Assembly: GCF_008365375.1 (NCBI RefSeq)
Contig: NZ_QOKW01000045.1
Coordinates: forward strand, 1-33,195
Source of the DNA: Roseomonas genomospecies 6
GTDB lineage: Bacteria > Pseudomonadota > Alphaproteobacteria > Azospirillales > Azospirillaceae
Direction: 5' to 3'
Length of the DNA: 33,195 nucleotides
The position numbers and the translations under genes are program-made. Below are positions 24,086-32,928 of this stretch, piece by piece; positions within the stretch are counted from its first letter, which is position 1; each line of letters starts with the position of its first letter. The notes below the pieces were generated by a model. It had not been told where the DNA came from and did no database searches. It saw nothing but the letters and a program-made list of their open reading frames with translations.

Positions 24086-24787
24086 TCAGGCGTAGGGCTG
24101 CCCGTTCCATGTGCTCTCGTTGGCCGCCACGATCAGCACCGGGCATGACCCCATTACGCCCCGTCGCATTCTCATCTGGGCCTTGTCGAAAGCCGTTACG
24201 GTCGAGGTTGTCAGGTCAATCGGCAGCTTTGCGTTGCGCCCCTCCTCCGGGAGGGTCGCCTGATAGTCGCCCCATATCCGCCGGGCAAGGGTGAGCAACG
24301 ACAATCTGTCCTTGGTGATGATGACGCCTGCCGAGATGATTCCGGCATCGAACCACGAACGATAGGAGGCCAGATCGCGGTCGAGGTTGCCGTCTTTGGC
24401 ATTCCACTCCACGTCCAGCACGATACGGTTCTTGAAGTTGTCAACCAAGTATCCTTCCTGCTTGATTACAGGAAGCTCGCCCACCTTTTTACCGTACTTG
24501 TCGTATAGAAGACCTCGCGTTTCGAGATCGAGCCTAGTCTCCCTCCAACCGCGCTTGTAAAATTCATGATCAATCTGATCTGCAATATCGCCTCGGTTCC
24601 CCCCGGCCTTTAACCAGTACTTCGGGTCCAGTCGATAGGTCGCGAGCACTTCAACAATATCGGCCCATTCGAGAGGACAGACGGCCTTCATCACTGCCGA
24701 CGCCGAATTTGACTCCATGAATGCCCAGTGGTCCCGGGCAATGGGGGGAAGAATAGCCGGCTCATCATAACTGAATGTCTCATACAT
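24086..24787 (-). CDS. BglII/BstYI-like type II restriction endonuclease
   Basis: The 233-residue protein resembles the BglII/BstYI endonuclease family. The probable active-site region is VDNFKNRIVLDVEWNAKDGNLDRDLASYRSW: acidic residues D116 or D125 and E127 followed by W-N rather than E-x-K. This fits the family's E-x-(Q/N) variant of the PD-(D/E)xK fold. The N-terminal helical part and a C-terminal segment (MRRGVMGSCPVLIVAA) are also family-like. By homology the site would be AGATCT or RGATCY. The gene converges on the methyltransferase gene. Its GC content is visibly lower than that of its neighbours, a sign of horizontal transfer. Confidence 0.75.
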   Translation of the reverse strand: MYETFSYDEPAILPPIARDHWAFMESNSASAVMKAVCPLEWADIVEVLATYRLDPKYWLKAGGNRGDIADQIDHEFYKRGWRETRLDLETRGLLYDKYGKKVGELPVIKQEGYLVDNFKNRIVLDVEWNAKDGNLDRDLASYRSWFDAGIISAGVIITKDRLSLLTLARRIWGDYQATLPEEGRNAKLPIDLTTSTVTAFDKAQMRMRRGVMGSCPVLIVAANESTWNGQPYA

Positions 24788-25065
24788 CGTTCAATTATGA
24801 TTGCATTTTCGTCAAAATATCAATGCCCGCCGTTCGTCGCGGAAAGCAGACTTCACAGCACAAAGCCTTCCTGAACATCGCTGCATGATGGGGCCGCATA
24901 GAGGGAAGAGGCAGACCGTAAGAACACAATGGTAAATCCGTCTGCCCCGCCGCCATCGGCGCAAACCCTGCGCCACCCTGCCGGTTGTGGAATTCTTAAC
25001 CCACTGATAGGGGTATCGGGCTAAGGTCGAGCGGAACGACCACACCCCCCATAAGTGCGAACGCG

Positions 25066-26124
25066 GTGACCATGCAGCAGCTTGACCGTCCGAACGAACC
25101 GCCGGCCGAAGCGCTGAAATCCGGCTTCGGCATGCTGAACGGCCAGTCGATCCTGGTGACGGGGGGAAGCGGGTCCTTCGGGCGGCGCTTCGTGGAGACG
25201 GTGCTGCGCCACGCCAGTCCGCGCCGGGTCATCGTCTTCTCCCGCGACGAGTTCAAGCAGTACGAGATGCAGCAGCAGCTCGGCCCCGAATGGGCGTCCA
25301 CGCTGCGCTTCTTCATCGGCGACGTGCGCGACCGCGAGCGGCTGGAACTGGCCATGCGCGAGGTGGACGTGTGCGTCCACGCCGCCGCGCTGAAGCATGT
25401 GCCGGCCGCCGAGTACAACCCCATGGAGTGCATCCACACCAACGTCTATGGGGCGGAAAACGTGGTGCGCGCCGCGCTGAACACCGGTGTGAAGCGGGTG
25501 ATCGCCCTGTCCACCGACAAGGCGGCCAACCCGGTCAACCTCTATGGCGCCAGCAAGCTGGCGTCCGACAAGATCTTCATCGCCGCCAACAACCTGTCCG
25601 GCTCGCTCGGCACGCGCTTCTCGGTGGTGCGCTACGGCAACGTGGTGGGGTCCCGCGGGTCGGTGATCCCGCTGTTCCGCCGGATGATCGCGGAAGGGGC
25701 GGAAGCCCTGCCGGTCACCGACGAGCGGATGACCCGCTTCTGGATCACGCTGCAGCACGGGGTGGACTTCGTCGTCTCCTGCATCGCGATGATGCAGGGC
25801 GGGGAGATCTTCGTGCCCAAGATCCCCAGCATGCGCATCACCGATCTGGCCCACGCGATGGCCCCGCACCTGCCGCACCGGCTGGTCGGCATCCGCCCCG
25901 GCGAGAAGCTGCACGAGGTGATGATCACCGAGGACGATTCCCGCCAGACCTTCGAGCTGCCGGACCGCTTCGTCATCGAGCCGGCCTTCGCCTTCTGGAC
26001 GCACGAGCCCTACCAGCGTCTGGGCGCGCGGCCGGTGGCCGACGGCTTCCGCTATGCCAGCGACACCAACACCGACTGGCTGGACGGCGCGCGGCTGATG
26101 CGGCTGATCGCGGAAGCCCCGTGA
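25066..26124 (+). CDS. pseB: UDP-N-acetylglucosamine 4,6-dehydratase (inverting), PseB-like
   Basis: This SDR-family enzyme removes water from UDP-GlcNAc and inverts C5, the first step to pseudaminic acid and related nonulosonate or dideoxyamino sugars. NAD(P) binding is shown by SILVTGGSGSFGRR at residues 28-41. The catalytic segment AALKHVPAAEYNPMECIHTNVYG and STDKAANPVNLYGASKL (Y-x3-K) follows, as does VPKIPSMRITDLA near the end. At 352 residues it is slightly long for PseB because of a 25-residue N-terminal extension. The ATG at 25066 is the first start; an in-frame ATG two codons on is as good. The stop overlaps the pseC start by one base. Confidence 0.88.
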   Translation: MTMQQLDRPNEPPAEALKSGFGMLNGQSILVTGGSGSFGRRFVETVLRHASPRRVIVFSRDEFKQYEMQQQLGPEWASTLRFFIGDVRDRERLELAMREVDVCVHAAALKHVPAAEYNPMECIHTNVYGAENVVRAALNTGVKRVIALSTDKAANPVNLYGASKLASDKIFIAANNLSGSLGTRFSVVRYGNVVGSRGSVIPLFRRMIAEGAEALPVTDERMTRFWITLQHGVDFVVSCIAMMQGGEIFVPKIPSMRITDLAHAMAPHLPHRLVGIRPGEKLHEVMITEDDSRQTFELPDRFVIEPAFAFWTHEPYQRLGARPVADGFRYASDTNTDWLDGARLMRLIAEAP

Positions 26125-27371
26125 TGGCCGAACCGGCGCCCGGGACCCCGCTCTCCTTCCTGCCCTACGGGCGCCAGGACGTCGATCAGGCCGACATCGA
26201 CGCGGTGACCGCGGTCCTGCGCGGCGACTGGCTGACCCAGGGACCGGCGGTCGAGGCCTTCGAACGGGCGCTGTGCGAGCGCACCGGGGCGGCCCACGCG
26301 GTGTCCTGCGCCAACGGGACCGCCGCCCTGCATCTGGCCACCCTCGCGCTGGGGCTCGGCCCCGGCGACGCGGTGGTGGTGCCCGCCGTCACCTTCCTCG
26401 CCACCGCCAACGCCGCCCGCTACGTGGGGGCGGAGGTCGCCTTCGCCGACGTCGATCCCGGCACCGGCCTGATGGGACCGGAGCAGGCGGAGGCGGCCAT
26501 GGAGCGGGCGGAGCGTGCCGGCTGGCGGGTGCGCGCCCTGGCGCCCGTGCATTTCGCCGGGCAGACCGCCGACATGGCCGGGCTCGGCGCGCTCGCCGCC
26601 CGTCACGGGCTGGCGGTGATCGAGGACGCCTGCCACGCCATCGGCAGCGTGGACCTGACGCCGGACGGGCGCGCCCTGCCGGCCGGTTCCGGCGCCTTCG
26701 GCACGCTCACCGCCTTCTCCTTCCACCCCGTGAAGACCATCGCGGCGGGCGAGGGAGGGGCCGTGACCACCAACGACCCGGATCTCGCCGCCCGCCTGCG
26801 CCGCTTCCGCAACCACGGCATGGAGCGGGACCCGGCGGAATTCGAGGACCGCGAGGCCGCGTTCGACGGAAGCGGCTCGGCCAACCCCTGGTACTACGAG
26901 ATGGCGGAGCCGGGCTTCAATTACCGCCTGACCGACATCCACTCGGCGCTCGCCCTCAGCCAGTTGACGCGGCTGGACGCCTTCGTGGAGCGGCGGCGGC
27001 ATCTGATGGACCTGTATGCGGAGCGTCTGGCTCCGCTCGCCCCGCTGGTCCGCCCGGCGGTCCGCGTTCCCTGGTGCCGCCCGGCCTGGCACCTCTGCGC
27101 CGTCCGCATCGACTTCGCTGCCGCCGGGCGGACGCGGGCGGGGGTCATGGCCGATCTGCGGGCGCGGGGCGTCGGCACTCAGGTCCACTACATCCCGGTC
27201 CACCGCCAGCCCTACTGGCGCAAGCGGTGCGGCAACCTCGCCCTGCCCGGCGCCGAAGCCCATTACGCCCAGACCCTGTCGCTGCCCCTGTTCCCGGCAA
27301 TGGCCGACGCCGACGTGGACCGGGTCGCCGGGGCTCTCGCCGAAACGCTGGGCTTGCCCGCTCCGATATAA
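26124..27371 (+). CDS. pseC: PLP-dependent aminotransferase, PseC-like
   Basis: The DegT/DnrJ/EryC1-family enzyme (415 residues) follows pseB and fits UDP-4-amino-4,6-dideoxy-N-acetyl-beta-L-altrosamine transaminase, the second step of the pathway. PLP attachment is at K204 in SFHPVKTIAAGEGG. The sequence SCANGTAALHLATLALGL holds the phosphate-binding region, and IEDACHAIGS has the D that contacts the pyridine ring. NYRLTDIHSALALSQL and VHYIPVHRQPYW are further family marks. It starts inside the pseB stop codon (TGATG), so the two genes are coupled. The later Pse enzymes (PseG, PseH, PseI) are not in this window, so the final product may be pseudaminic acid or another amino sugar. Confidence 0.85.
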   Translation: MAEPAPGTPLSFLPYGRQDVDQADIDAVTAVLRGDWLTQGPAVEAFERALCERTGAAHAVSCANGTAALHLATLALGLGPGDAVVVPAVTFLATANAARYVGAEVAFADVDPGTGLMGPEQAEAAMERAERAGWRVRALAPVHFAGQTADMAGLGALAARHGLAVIEDACHAIGSVDLTPDGRALPAGSGAFGTLTAFSFHPVKTIAAGEGGAVTTNDPDLAARLRRFRNHGMERDPAEFEDREAAFDGSGSANPWYYEMAEPGFNYRLTDIHSALALSQLTRLDAFVERRRHLMDLYAERLAPLAPLVRPAVRVPWCRPAWHLCAVRIDFAAAGRTRAGVMADLRARGVGTQVHYIPVHRQPYWRKRCGNLALPGAEAHYAQTLSLPLFPAMADADVDRVAGALAETLGLPAPI

Positions 27372-27456
27372 CAACCCGGCGTCGTTGCTGGACAGTTTTC
27401 TCCCTTCCAAAAATGCGCTATGCCAAGCGTCATCTGGAACGCTTCGGAGCAGGGTC

Positions 27457-27753
27457 ATGGCCGAGGGTACTGTGGACTATTACGCGATGGTCGAAGAGGC
27501 CTGGCAACTGAGCGACACCGCGCGCGACTATGTGAAGAACGCGGGCCGCGACGTGGACAATGCCGAGCTGTGGGAGAAGGTCTTCGCCTCCTCGCCTCTG
27601 ATCGACCTGGAGCGCACCCGCGCCGAAGGCGGCCAGCCGCTGCAGAAGATCTTCTTCAAGAACCCCTACGGCCTGCAGTACCGCGCCGACCACAAGGACT
27701 GGATACCGTTCCGCCACGGCGCCCTGGACCCCGCCTATCTCCAGGCGATCTGA
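27457..27753 (+). CDS. Small uncharacterised soluble protein
   Basis: The 98-residue product starts at an ATG preceded by GGAG with a 7-nt gap. It reads AEGTVDYYAMVEEAWQLSDTARDYV and later WEKVFASSPLIDLERTRAEGG, PLQKIFFKNPYGLQYRADHKDW. It is mostly helical and acidic in the first half. It has no signal peptide, no membrane segment and no known motif. It is 86 bp downstream of pseC in the same direction, so it may be part of the operon. I cannot assign a function. Confidence 0.65.
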   Translation: MAEGTVDYYAMVEEAWQLSDTARDYVKNAGRDVDNAELWEKVFASSPLIDLERTRAEGGQPLQKIFFKNPYGLQYRADHKDWIPFRHGALDPAYLQAI

Positions 27754-28037
27754 GGCACACGGCGATTCCAGACGGTTTCGCGGAGGCCGCCCGTGCCGGC
27801 CCGTCTTCCCGCGCGCCCGTCCGGCCGGCTTCGGTCCCTGGCGGCTTGGGTCATGGCCGGAAGGACCGGCGGCTTTCCGGCCTTGCCGGAAGCTGTCCCT
27901 TCCGCGCGACAGCCTGCCGCAGGATAGTGCCTCCGTCACGATTATCCTGATAAGACAAGCAACCATAAAACGCCGGGTCCGCCCCGTCCCATACTGGAAA
28001 CGGACGGTCCTGCGGATGTCGACAACAAGGGTTCTCC

Positions 28038-29363
28038 ATGCGCATCGCGATGATCGGTACGGGCTATGTCGGGCTGGTGTCCGGCGCCTGTTTTTCGGAA
28101 TTCGGCGTCCACGTCACCTGCGTCGACAAGGACGCCGGCAAGATCGAGCGCCTGAAGCGCGGTGAAATCCCGATCTACGAGCCGGGTCTGGACGAGCTGG
28201 TCGCGCGCAACGTCGCCGCCGGACGGCTGTCCTTCACGCTCGACCTGAAGGAAGCGATGGCCGGCGTGGACGCCGTGTTCATCGCGGTGGGCACCCCGAC
28301 CCGGCGCGGCGACGGCCATGCGGACCTCTCCTACGTCTACGCCGCCGCCGAGGAGATCGCCGCCAACCTCGACCATTACACCGTCGTCGTGAACAAATCG
28401 ACGGTCCCAGTCGGGACGGGCCGTGAGGTGAAGGCGATCATCCGCCGCACCAACCCGACCGCCGACTTCGACGTGGCGAGCAACCCGGAATTCCTGCGCG
28501 AAGGCTCGGCCATCGGCGACTTCATGCGCCCCGACCGCGTGGTCATCGGCACCTCCTCGGAGCGCGCCGCCGAGGTGATGCGCCGTCTCTACCGGCCGCT
28601 CTACCTGATCGAGACGCCGATCGTCCTGACCTCGCTGGAGACGGCGGAGCTGACCAAGTACGCCGCCAACACCTTCCTGGCCGCCAAGATCACCTTCATC
28701 AACGAGATCGCCGACCTGTGCGAGAAGGTGGGGGCCAACGTCCACGACGTCGCCCGCGGCATCGGGCTGGACGGGCGCATCGGCAAGAAGTTCCTCCACC
28801 CCGGCCCGGGCTACGGCGGCTCCTGCTTTCCCAAGGACACGCTGGCCCTGGTGCGCACCGCCCAGCAGGTGGGCAGCCCGCTGCGCATCATCGAGACGGT
28901 GGTGGACATCAACGACAAGCGCAAGAAGCAGATGGCCGAGCGCATCGTCGCCGCCTGCGGCGGGTCGCTGGCCGGCAAGACCGTCGGCGTGCTGGGCGTC
29001 ACCTTCAAGCCCAACACCGACGACATGCGCGACGCCCCGTCGCTGGACATCGTCCCGGCGCTCCAGGCCGCCGGCGCCACCGTGCGCGCCTACGATCCCG
29101 CCGGCATGCACGAGGCCGAGAGGCTGCTGCCCGGCGTGGTCTGGACGCAGGACGCCTACGGCGCCCTGGAAGGGGCCGACTGCGTGGCCATCCTGACGGA
29201 ATGGAACGAGTTCCGCGCGCTGGACCTGAAGCGGGTCAAGAGCCTGCTGAAGAGCCCGGTCATGGTCGACCTGCGCAACGTCTACAATCCGGAAGACATG
29301 GCCGCCGCCGGCTTCGCCTACTCCTCCATCGGGCGGCCCACGGCGCCGCCCCAGAACGTCTGA
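28038..29363 (+). CDS. ugd: UDP-glucose 6-dehydrogenase
   Basis: The 441-residue enzyme oxidises UDP-glucose to UDP-glucuronate with two NAD, supplying uronic acid for exopolysaccharide or capsule. The nucleotide-binding loop GTGYVG is at residues 7-12; VGTPT, STVPVGTG (K120 nearby in VVNKST), NPEFLREG and the catalytic cysteine C263 in GYGGSCFPKD are all present. FKPNTDDMRDAPSLDIV marks the C-terminal nucleotide-binding domain. Length and motifs are normal. A hairpin GGCCGGAA/TTCCGGCC lies in the 280-bp gap upstream. The phosphomannomutase gene follows after 32 bp with its own Shine-Dalgarno sequence. Confidence 0.96.
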   Translation: MRIAMIGTGYVGLVSGACFSEFGVHVTCVDKDAGKIERLKRGEIPIYEPGLDELVARNVAAGRLSFTLDLKEAMAGVDAVFIAVGTPTRRGDGHADLSYVYAAAEEIAANLDHYTVVVNKSTVPVGTGREVKAIIRRTNPTADFDVASNPEFLREGSAIGDFMRPDRVVIGTSSERAAEVMRRLYRPLYLIETPIVLTSLETAELTKYAANTFLAAKITFINEIADLCEKVGANVHDVARGIGLDGRIGKKFLHPGPGYGGSCFPKDTLALVRTAQQVGSPLRIIETVVDINDKRKKQMAERIVAACGGSLAGKTVGVLGVTFKPNTDDMRDAPSLDIVPALQAAGATVRAYDPAGMHEAERLLPGVVWTQDAYGALEGADCVAILTEWNEFRALDLKRVKSLLKSPVMVDLRNVYNPEDMAAAGFAYSSIGRPTAPPQNV

Positions 29364-29395
29364 AGCGATCCGGTCCAAGGAGGTCTGTCGAGACC

Positions 29396-30799
29396 ATGAG
29401 CGAAGCCCACACTTTCCATCCGACCGTGCTGCGCGAGTATGACATCCGCGGCATCGTCGGCAGCACCCTGACCGCGGCGGACGCCCGCGCGGTCGGACGG
29501 GCCTTCGGCACCGTGGTCGCGCGGGGCGGCGGGAAGACCGTCTGCGTCGGCTACGATGGCCGGCTTTCCTCGCCGGAGCTGGAAGCCGCCATGGTGGACG
29601 GGCTGGTCGCCTGCGGCCTGCATGTGCTGCGCATCGGGCTGGGCCCCACCCCGATGCTGTATTTCGCCACCCGCGACCGGGAGGCGGCGGCCGGCGTCAT
29701 GATCACCGGCTCCCACAACCCGCCGGACTACAACGGCATCAAGATGATGCTGGGCAAGGGTCCGGTCTACGGCCAGCAGATCCTCGACCTGGGCGTCATC
29801 GCGTCGAAGGCCGACTATGTGTCCGGCGAGGGCTCGTCGGAGCGGATCGACGTCAGGGACGCCTATGTGGACCGCATGATGCGGGACTATGACGGCACCC
29901 GCGACCTGACCGTCGCCTGGGACGCCGGCAACGGCGCCAGCGGCGAGATCCTGCGCCGCCTGACCGCGAAGCTGCCCGGCAGGCACATCCTGCTGTTCGA
30001 CGAGATCGACGGCAATTTCCCCAACCACCACCCGGACCCGACGGTCGAGAAGAACCTCGTCGACCTGAAGAAGGCGGTGGCGGAGAACGGCTGCGACATC
30101 GGCATCGGCTTCGACGGCGACGGCGACCGCATCGGCGCCATCGACCATCTGGGCCGCGTGGTCTGGGGCGACCAGCTCGTGGCGATCTACGCCGCCGACG
30201 TGCTGAAGAACCACCCCGGCGCCACGATCATCGCCGACGTGAAGGCCAGCCAGACGCTGTTCGACGAGATCGCCAAGCTGGGTGGCAACCCGCTGATGTG
30301 GAAGACCGGCCATTCGCTGCTGAAGGCGAAGATGGCCGAGACCGGCTCTCCGCTGGCCGGCGAGATGTCGGGCCACATCTTCTTCGCCGACAAATGGTAC
30401 GGCTTCGACGACGCGCTGTACTGCGCGGTGCGGCTGATCGGTCTGGTCAGCAAGCTGAACCAGCCGCTGTCGGAGCTGCGCGACCGCCTGCCGCCGGTGG
30501 TGAACACGCCGGAGACCCGCTTTCAGGTGAGCGAGGAGCGCAAGTTCCAAGTCGTCCAGGAAGTGAAGGCCCGGCTGAAGGACGAGGGTGCGGACGTCAA
30601 CGACATCGACGGCGTGCGCGTGAAGACGGCGGACGGCTGGTGGCTGCTGCGCGCCTCCAACACCCAGGACGTTCTGGTCGCCCGCGCGGAGTCCGGCACG
30701 CCCGAGGGGCTGGAGCGGCTGAAGGCCATGGTTGTGGCCCAGTTGGAAGCCTCCGGCCTCCAGGCCCCCTCCTTCGAGGACGGCGGCAGCGCCCACTGA
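29396..30799 (+). CDS. Phosphomannomutase/phosphoglucomutase
   Basis: The enzyme of the alpha-D-phosphohexomutase family (467 residues) interconverts the 6- and 1-phosphates of mannose or glucose, feeding GDP-mannose or UDP-glucose synthesis. The phosphoserine loop is TGSHNPPDYNG with S106, the metal loop FDGDGDR at about 239-245, and the sugar-specificity loop GEMSGH at 322-327. The last residues hold the phosphate-binding RASNTQDVLVARAES. The GEMSGH loop is common to dual-specificity PMM/PGM (AlgC or ManB/ExoC type). A Shine-Dalgarno AAGGAGG lies 12 nt before the ATG. It ends the operon-like run of polysaccharide genes and is followed by a strong terminator. Confidence 0.94.
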   Translation: MSEAHTFHPTVLREYDIRGIVGSTLTAADARAVGRAFGTVVARGGGKTVCVGYDGRLSSPELEAAMVDGLVACGLHVLRIGLGPTPMLYFATRDREAAAGVMITGSHNPPDYNGIKMMLGKGPVYGQQILDLGVIASKADYVSGEGSSERIDVRDAYVDRMMRDYDGTRDLTVAWDAGNGASGEILRRLTAKLPGRHILLFDEIDGNFPNHHPDPTVEKNLVDLKKAVAENGCDIGIGFDGDGDRIGAIDHLGRVVWGDQLVAIYAADVLKNHPGATIIADVKASQTLFDEIAKLGGNPLMWKTGHSLLKAKMAETGSPLAGEMSGHIFFADKWYGFDDALYCAVRLIGLVSKLNQPLSELRDRLPPVVNTPETRFQVSEERKFQVVQEVKARLKDEGADVNDIDGVRVKTADGWWLLRASNTQDVLVARAESGTPEGLERLKAMVVAQLEASGLQAPSFEDGGSAH

Positions 30800-30813
30800 T
30801 CGGCCAAAACGAA

Positions 30814-30851
30814 AAGGCCCTTCCCTGTGGCTGCGGGGAAGGGCCTTTTTC
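30814..30851 (+). terminator. Intrinsic terminator after the phosphomannomutase gene
   Basis: AAGGCCCTTCCC at about 30814-30825 pairs with GGGAAGGGCCTT across a short loop, and is followed by TTTTTCTTTG. It lies 15 bp after the stop codon and ends the polysaccharide gene block. Confidence 0.85.
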
Positions 30852-30875
30852 TTTGCCCGGCTTCCGGACCGGAGC

Positions 30876-30930
30876 CGGTGAGAATTCTCACCGCCTCGCG
30901 TGGGGAAGGGATCGGTGAGAATTCTCACCG
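30876..30930. repeat. Two 18-bp palindromes, candidate parS centromere sites
   Basis: CGGTGAGAATTCTCACCG occurs at 30876-30893 and again, base for base, at 30913-30930, 37 bp apart from start to start. Each is a perfect palindrome, and the pair lies just past the stop codon of parB. Centromere sites of ParB proteins are 14-16-bp palindromes placed near parAB. This sequence differs from the usual chromosomal TGTTTCACGTGAAACA, as expected for a plasmid or chromid ParB. Confidence 0.6.
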
Positions 30931-30937
30931 GTTCCGG

Positions 30938-31822
30938 TCAGCCCTCCTCACCGTTCCCATTCCCGCTGCCCAGAATGGCGTCGATGGAGCGGCGCAGGTC
31001 GCGCAGGACCTCGCGGTCCACATCCTCCAGCCGCTTCGGCTTCTCCTGGAAGGCCAGCAGGGCTTCCCGCGTGCGCAGGATGTTGCGGGAGACGCGCAGG
31101 CTGAAGGCGCTGAGCACCGCTTCCGGCTCGTCCCGCGATCCCGTTGCGGCAACGCCCGACGCGCGGGGCTCGGGAAGGGGCTGCTCGTTGGTCAGGCTGT
31201 CCAGAAGGCGCATCTGTGCCCCCGGGTCGTCGAGGGCCGCGATCTGGTAGAGCTTGTAGCGGGCGACCTTCTTCTCCGCGCCCTCGTAGCGTTCCCGCAC
31301 CGCCGGGGCGATCTTGGTCAGGCCGAGGGTCCGGGTGATCTCCGCCTTGTCGCGCCCCATGATCTGGCCGAGGTCGGCGTGGGAATAGCCGTGCTTCTCC
31401 ACCAGGGCCACGAAGGCGTCGGCCTCTTCGAAGGGCGTCAGGTCGGCGCGCAGGACGTTCTCCACCACCGCCACCTCGGCAGTGTCGATGCCGTCCGGCA
31501 CCAGGATGCAGGGGATCGTCTGCTGGCCGAGCGCGCGGACCGCGCGCAGGCGCCGCTCCCCGAAGACGAGCTGGAAGCGGCTCGGCCCCAGCTCCCGCAC
31601 GCCGATCGGCTGTTGCAGGCCGTATTTGCGGATGGAGTCCGTCAGGGCGGCCAGTTCCGCCTCGTCGAAGCGGCGGCGCGGCTGGTCGGGGTTGGCCTCG
31701 ATCCAGTCCACGTCGGGGTAGACGAGCCGGACGCCCTGCTCCGGCTCCGCGAAGACGGCGAGCGCGCCGCGGCTCATGGCGTTCAGCCGGGCGAGGTTTC
31801 CGGTTCCGAGCTTACGCGACAT
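30938..31822 (-). CDS. parB: ParB-family partition protein
   Basis: The 294-residue protein carries the ParB N-terminal domain with WIEANPDQPRRRFDEAELAAL, GLQQPIGVRELG (residues 69-80), the CTP-binding GERRLRAVRALG (88-99) and ENVLRADLTPFEEADAF. The helix-turn-helix (GYSHADLGQIMGRDKAEITRTLGL) and a C-terminal helical, partly coiled part follow. ParB binds parS, loads as a CTP clamp and recruits ParA to segregate the replicon. The start at 31822 lies inside parA: the ATG overlaps the last 11 bases of parA, so translation is coupled. Candidate parS sites follow its stop codon. Confidence 0.94.
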   Translation of the reverse strand: MSRKLGTGNLARLNAMSRGALAVFAEPEQGVRLVYPDVDWIEANPDQPRRRFDEAELAALTDSIRKYGLQQPIGVRELGPSRFQLVFGERRLRAVRALGQQTIPCILVPDGIDTAEVAVVENVLRADLTPFEEADAFVALVEKHGYSHADLGQIMGRDKAEITRTLGLTKIAPAVRERYEGAEKKVARYKLYQIAALDDPGAQMRLLDSLTNEQPLPEPRASGVAATGSRDEPEAVLSAFSLRVSRNILRTREALLAFQEKPKRLEDVDREVLRDLRRSIDAILGSGNGNGEEG

Positions 31823-32819
31823 TGGCCACCTCCACGCGCTTGCGCCGCTCCACGGCAATGGCGTCGGCGAGCGCCCGGTAGGACGAGGCTCCCGGCGCGT
31901 CCGGCACCGCCTCCAGCGCGGCGCGCCCGGCAAGCGCCGCGTCGCCGTAGATCGTCGCCCGCGGCACCGGCGGGAAGATGCGCAACGTGCTTCCCAGCGC
32001 GCTGTGAAGCTGCTCCAGCGTCACCTGATGCTGGTTCAGGCGGGCGTTGTGCATGGTGGGCAGGATGCCCAGGACGGCCAGGCTGGGGTGGCAGCGCCGC
32101 TTCAGCTTGTTGATCGTCTTCAGCAAATGGTTCACGCCGATGGAGGACAGATATTCGGTCTGACAGGGGATGACGATGACGTCCGACGCCACCAGCCCGT
32201 TGGCCGTGCATTGCCCCAGGTTGGGCGGGCAGTCGATGAAGATGAAGTCGTAGGCTTCCCGCGCGTCCTGCAACCGCTCCCGCAGGGCCATCGGGCCGCT
32301 GGGGTCGGCGGTCAGCTCCACCTCGACCGAGGCCAGCTCGATGCTCGACGGGGCGATCTCCAACCCGATGTCGCCGACCGGGACCACGATGTCCTCGACG
32401 GCGACCTCCTCCCGCAGCACATGGGCAAGCGACTTGCGCCGGCCCTCCTCATACTCGATCAGATCGATGCCGAGATGCGCCGTGGCGTTCGCCTGCGGGT
32501 CGGCGTCGATGATGAGCACGCGGTAGCCCTCGCGCGCCAGGATGCTGGCGGTGTTGACCGTGCAGGTGGTCTTGCCGACCCCGCCCTTCTGGTTGGCGAG
32601 GCAGACGACCAGCGCCGGGCCGTGCTTGCCGTCCACCACCGCCGTCTCTTTCAGCAGGAAGCGGACGACCGCGTCGGGGATCTTCTCGCTGTTGCTTTCC
32701 CACCGGGAAATCTTGGACCGGTCATAGCGCCGCTCCAGCCGCTCGTTCAGCCAAGCCGCGAAATCCGGCTGTGAAAGTTTGCGCTCCTCGCGCAGGAGCC
32801 TCATGTCTTCGCCACGCAC
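31812..32819 (-). CDS. parA: ParA-family partition ATPase with N-terminal DNA-binding domain
   Basis: A deviant Walker A motif KGGVGKTT (residues 78-85), the Walker A' region DADPQAN and the switch sequence DCPPNLG identify a ParA ATPase, which moves replicon copies over the nucleoid with ParB. The first 55 residues (RLLREERKLSQPDFAAWLNERL, SKISRWESNSEKIP) form an XRE-like helix-turn-helix, as in type Ia ParA proteins that repress their own operon. The frame remains open to about 32,924, but a GTG at 32819 has GGAGG 5 nt upstream and a promoter-like TTGACC-17-TATCGG just before it, so I use it (335 residues). A TTG/ATG start near 32,921 would add 34-35 residues. It is co-translated with parB. 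Confidence 0.92.
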   Translation of the reverse strand: MRGEDMRLLREERKLSQPDFAAWLNERLERRYDRSKISRWESNSEKIPDAVVRFLLKETAVVDGKHGPALVVCLANQKGGVGKTTCTVNTASILAREGYRVLIIDADPQANATAHLGIDLIEYEEGRRKSLAHVLREEVAVEDIVVPVGDIGLEIAPSSIELASVEVELTADPSGPMALRERLQDAREAYDFIFIDCPPNLGQCTANGLVASDVIVIPCQTEYLSSIGVNHLLKTINKLKRRCHPSLAVLGILPTMHNARLNQHQVTLEQLHSALGSTLRIFPPVPRATIYGDAALAGRAALEAVPDAPGASSYRALADAIAVERRKRVEVANVA

Positions 32820-32855
32820 GTCAACCTCCACAGCGAATGCGCTTGCCGTGTTCAA

Positions 32856-32884
32856 CCGATACGACGGAGCCCCGAATCGGTCAA
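32856..32884 (-). promoter_or_regulatory. Candidate promoter of parAB
   Basis: TTGACC (complement of 32879-32884) and TATCGG (complement of 32856-32861) are separated by 17 bp and lie about 35 bp before the GTG start chosen for parA. Autorepression by the ParA HTH domain would act near here. Confidence 0.4.
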
Positions 32885-32928
32885 GGTTGACGGTCACCCC
32901 CGTTGCATCAACAGCCGGCATCAACAGG

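Noticed and set aside
25290..27371. 693-codon frame from inside pseB through pseC
   Set aside because: The real pseC starts at 26124 within the pseB stop; the upstream part is a shadow, not a fusion.
28718..30799. 693-codon frame running from inside ugd through the phosphomannomutase gene
   Set aside because: Only the part from the ATG at 29396 has protein-like sequence; the first part is a shifted frame of ugd, not a fusion.
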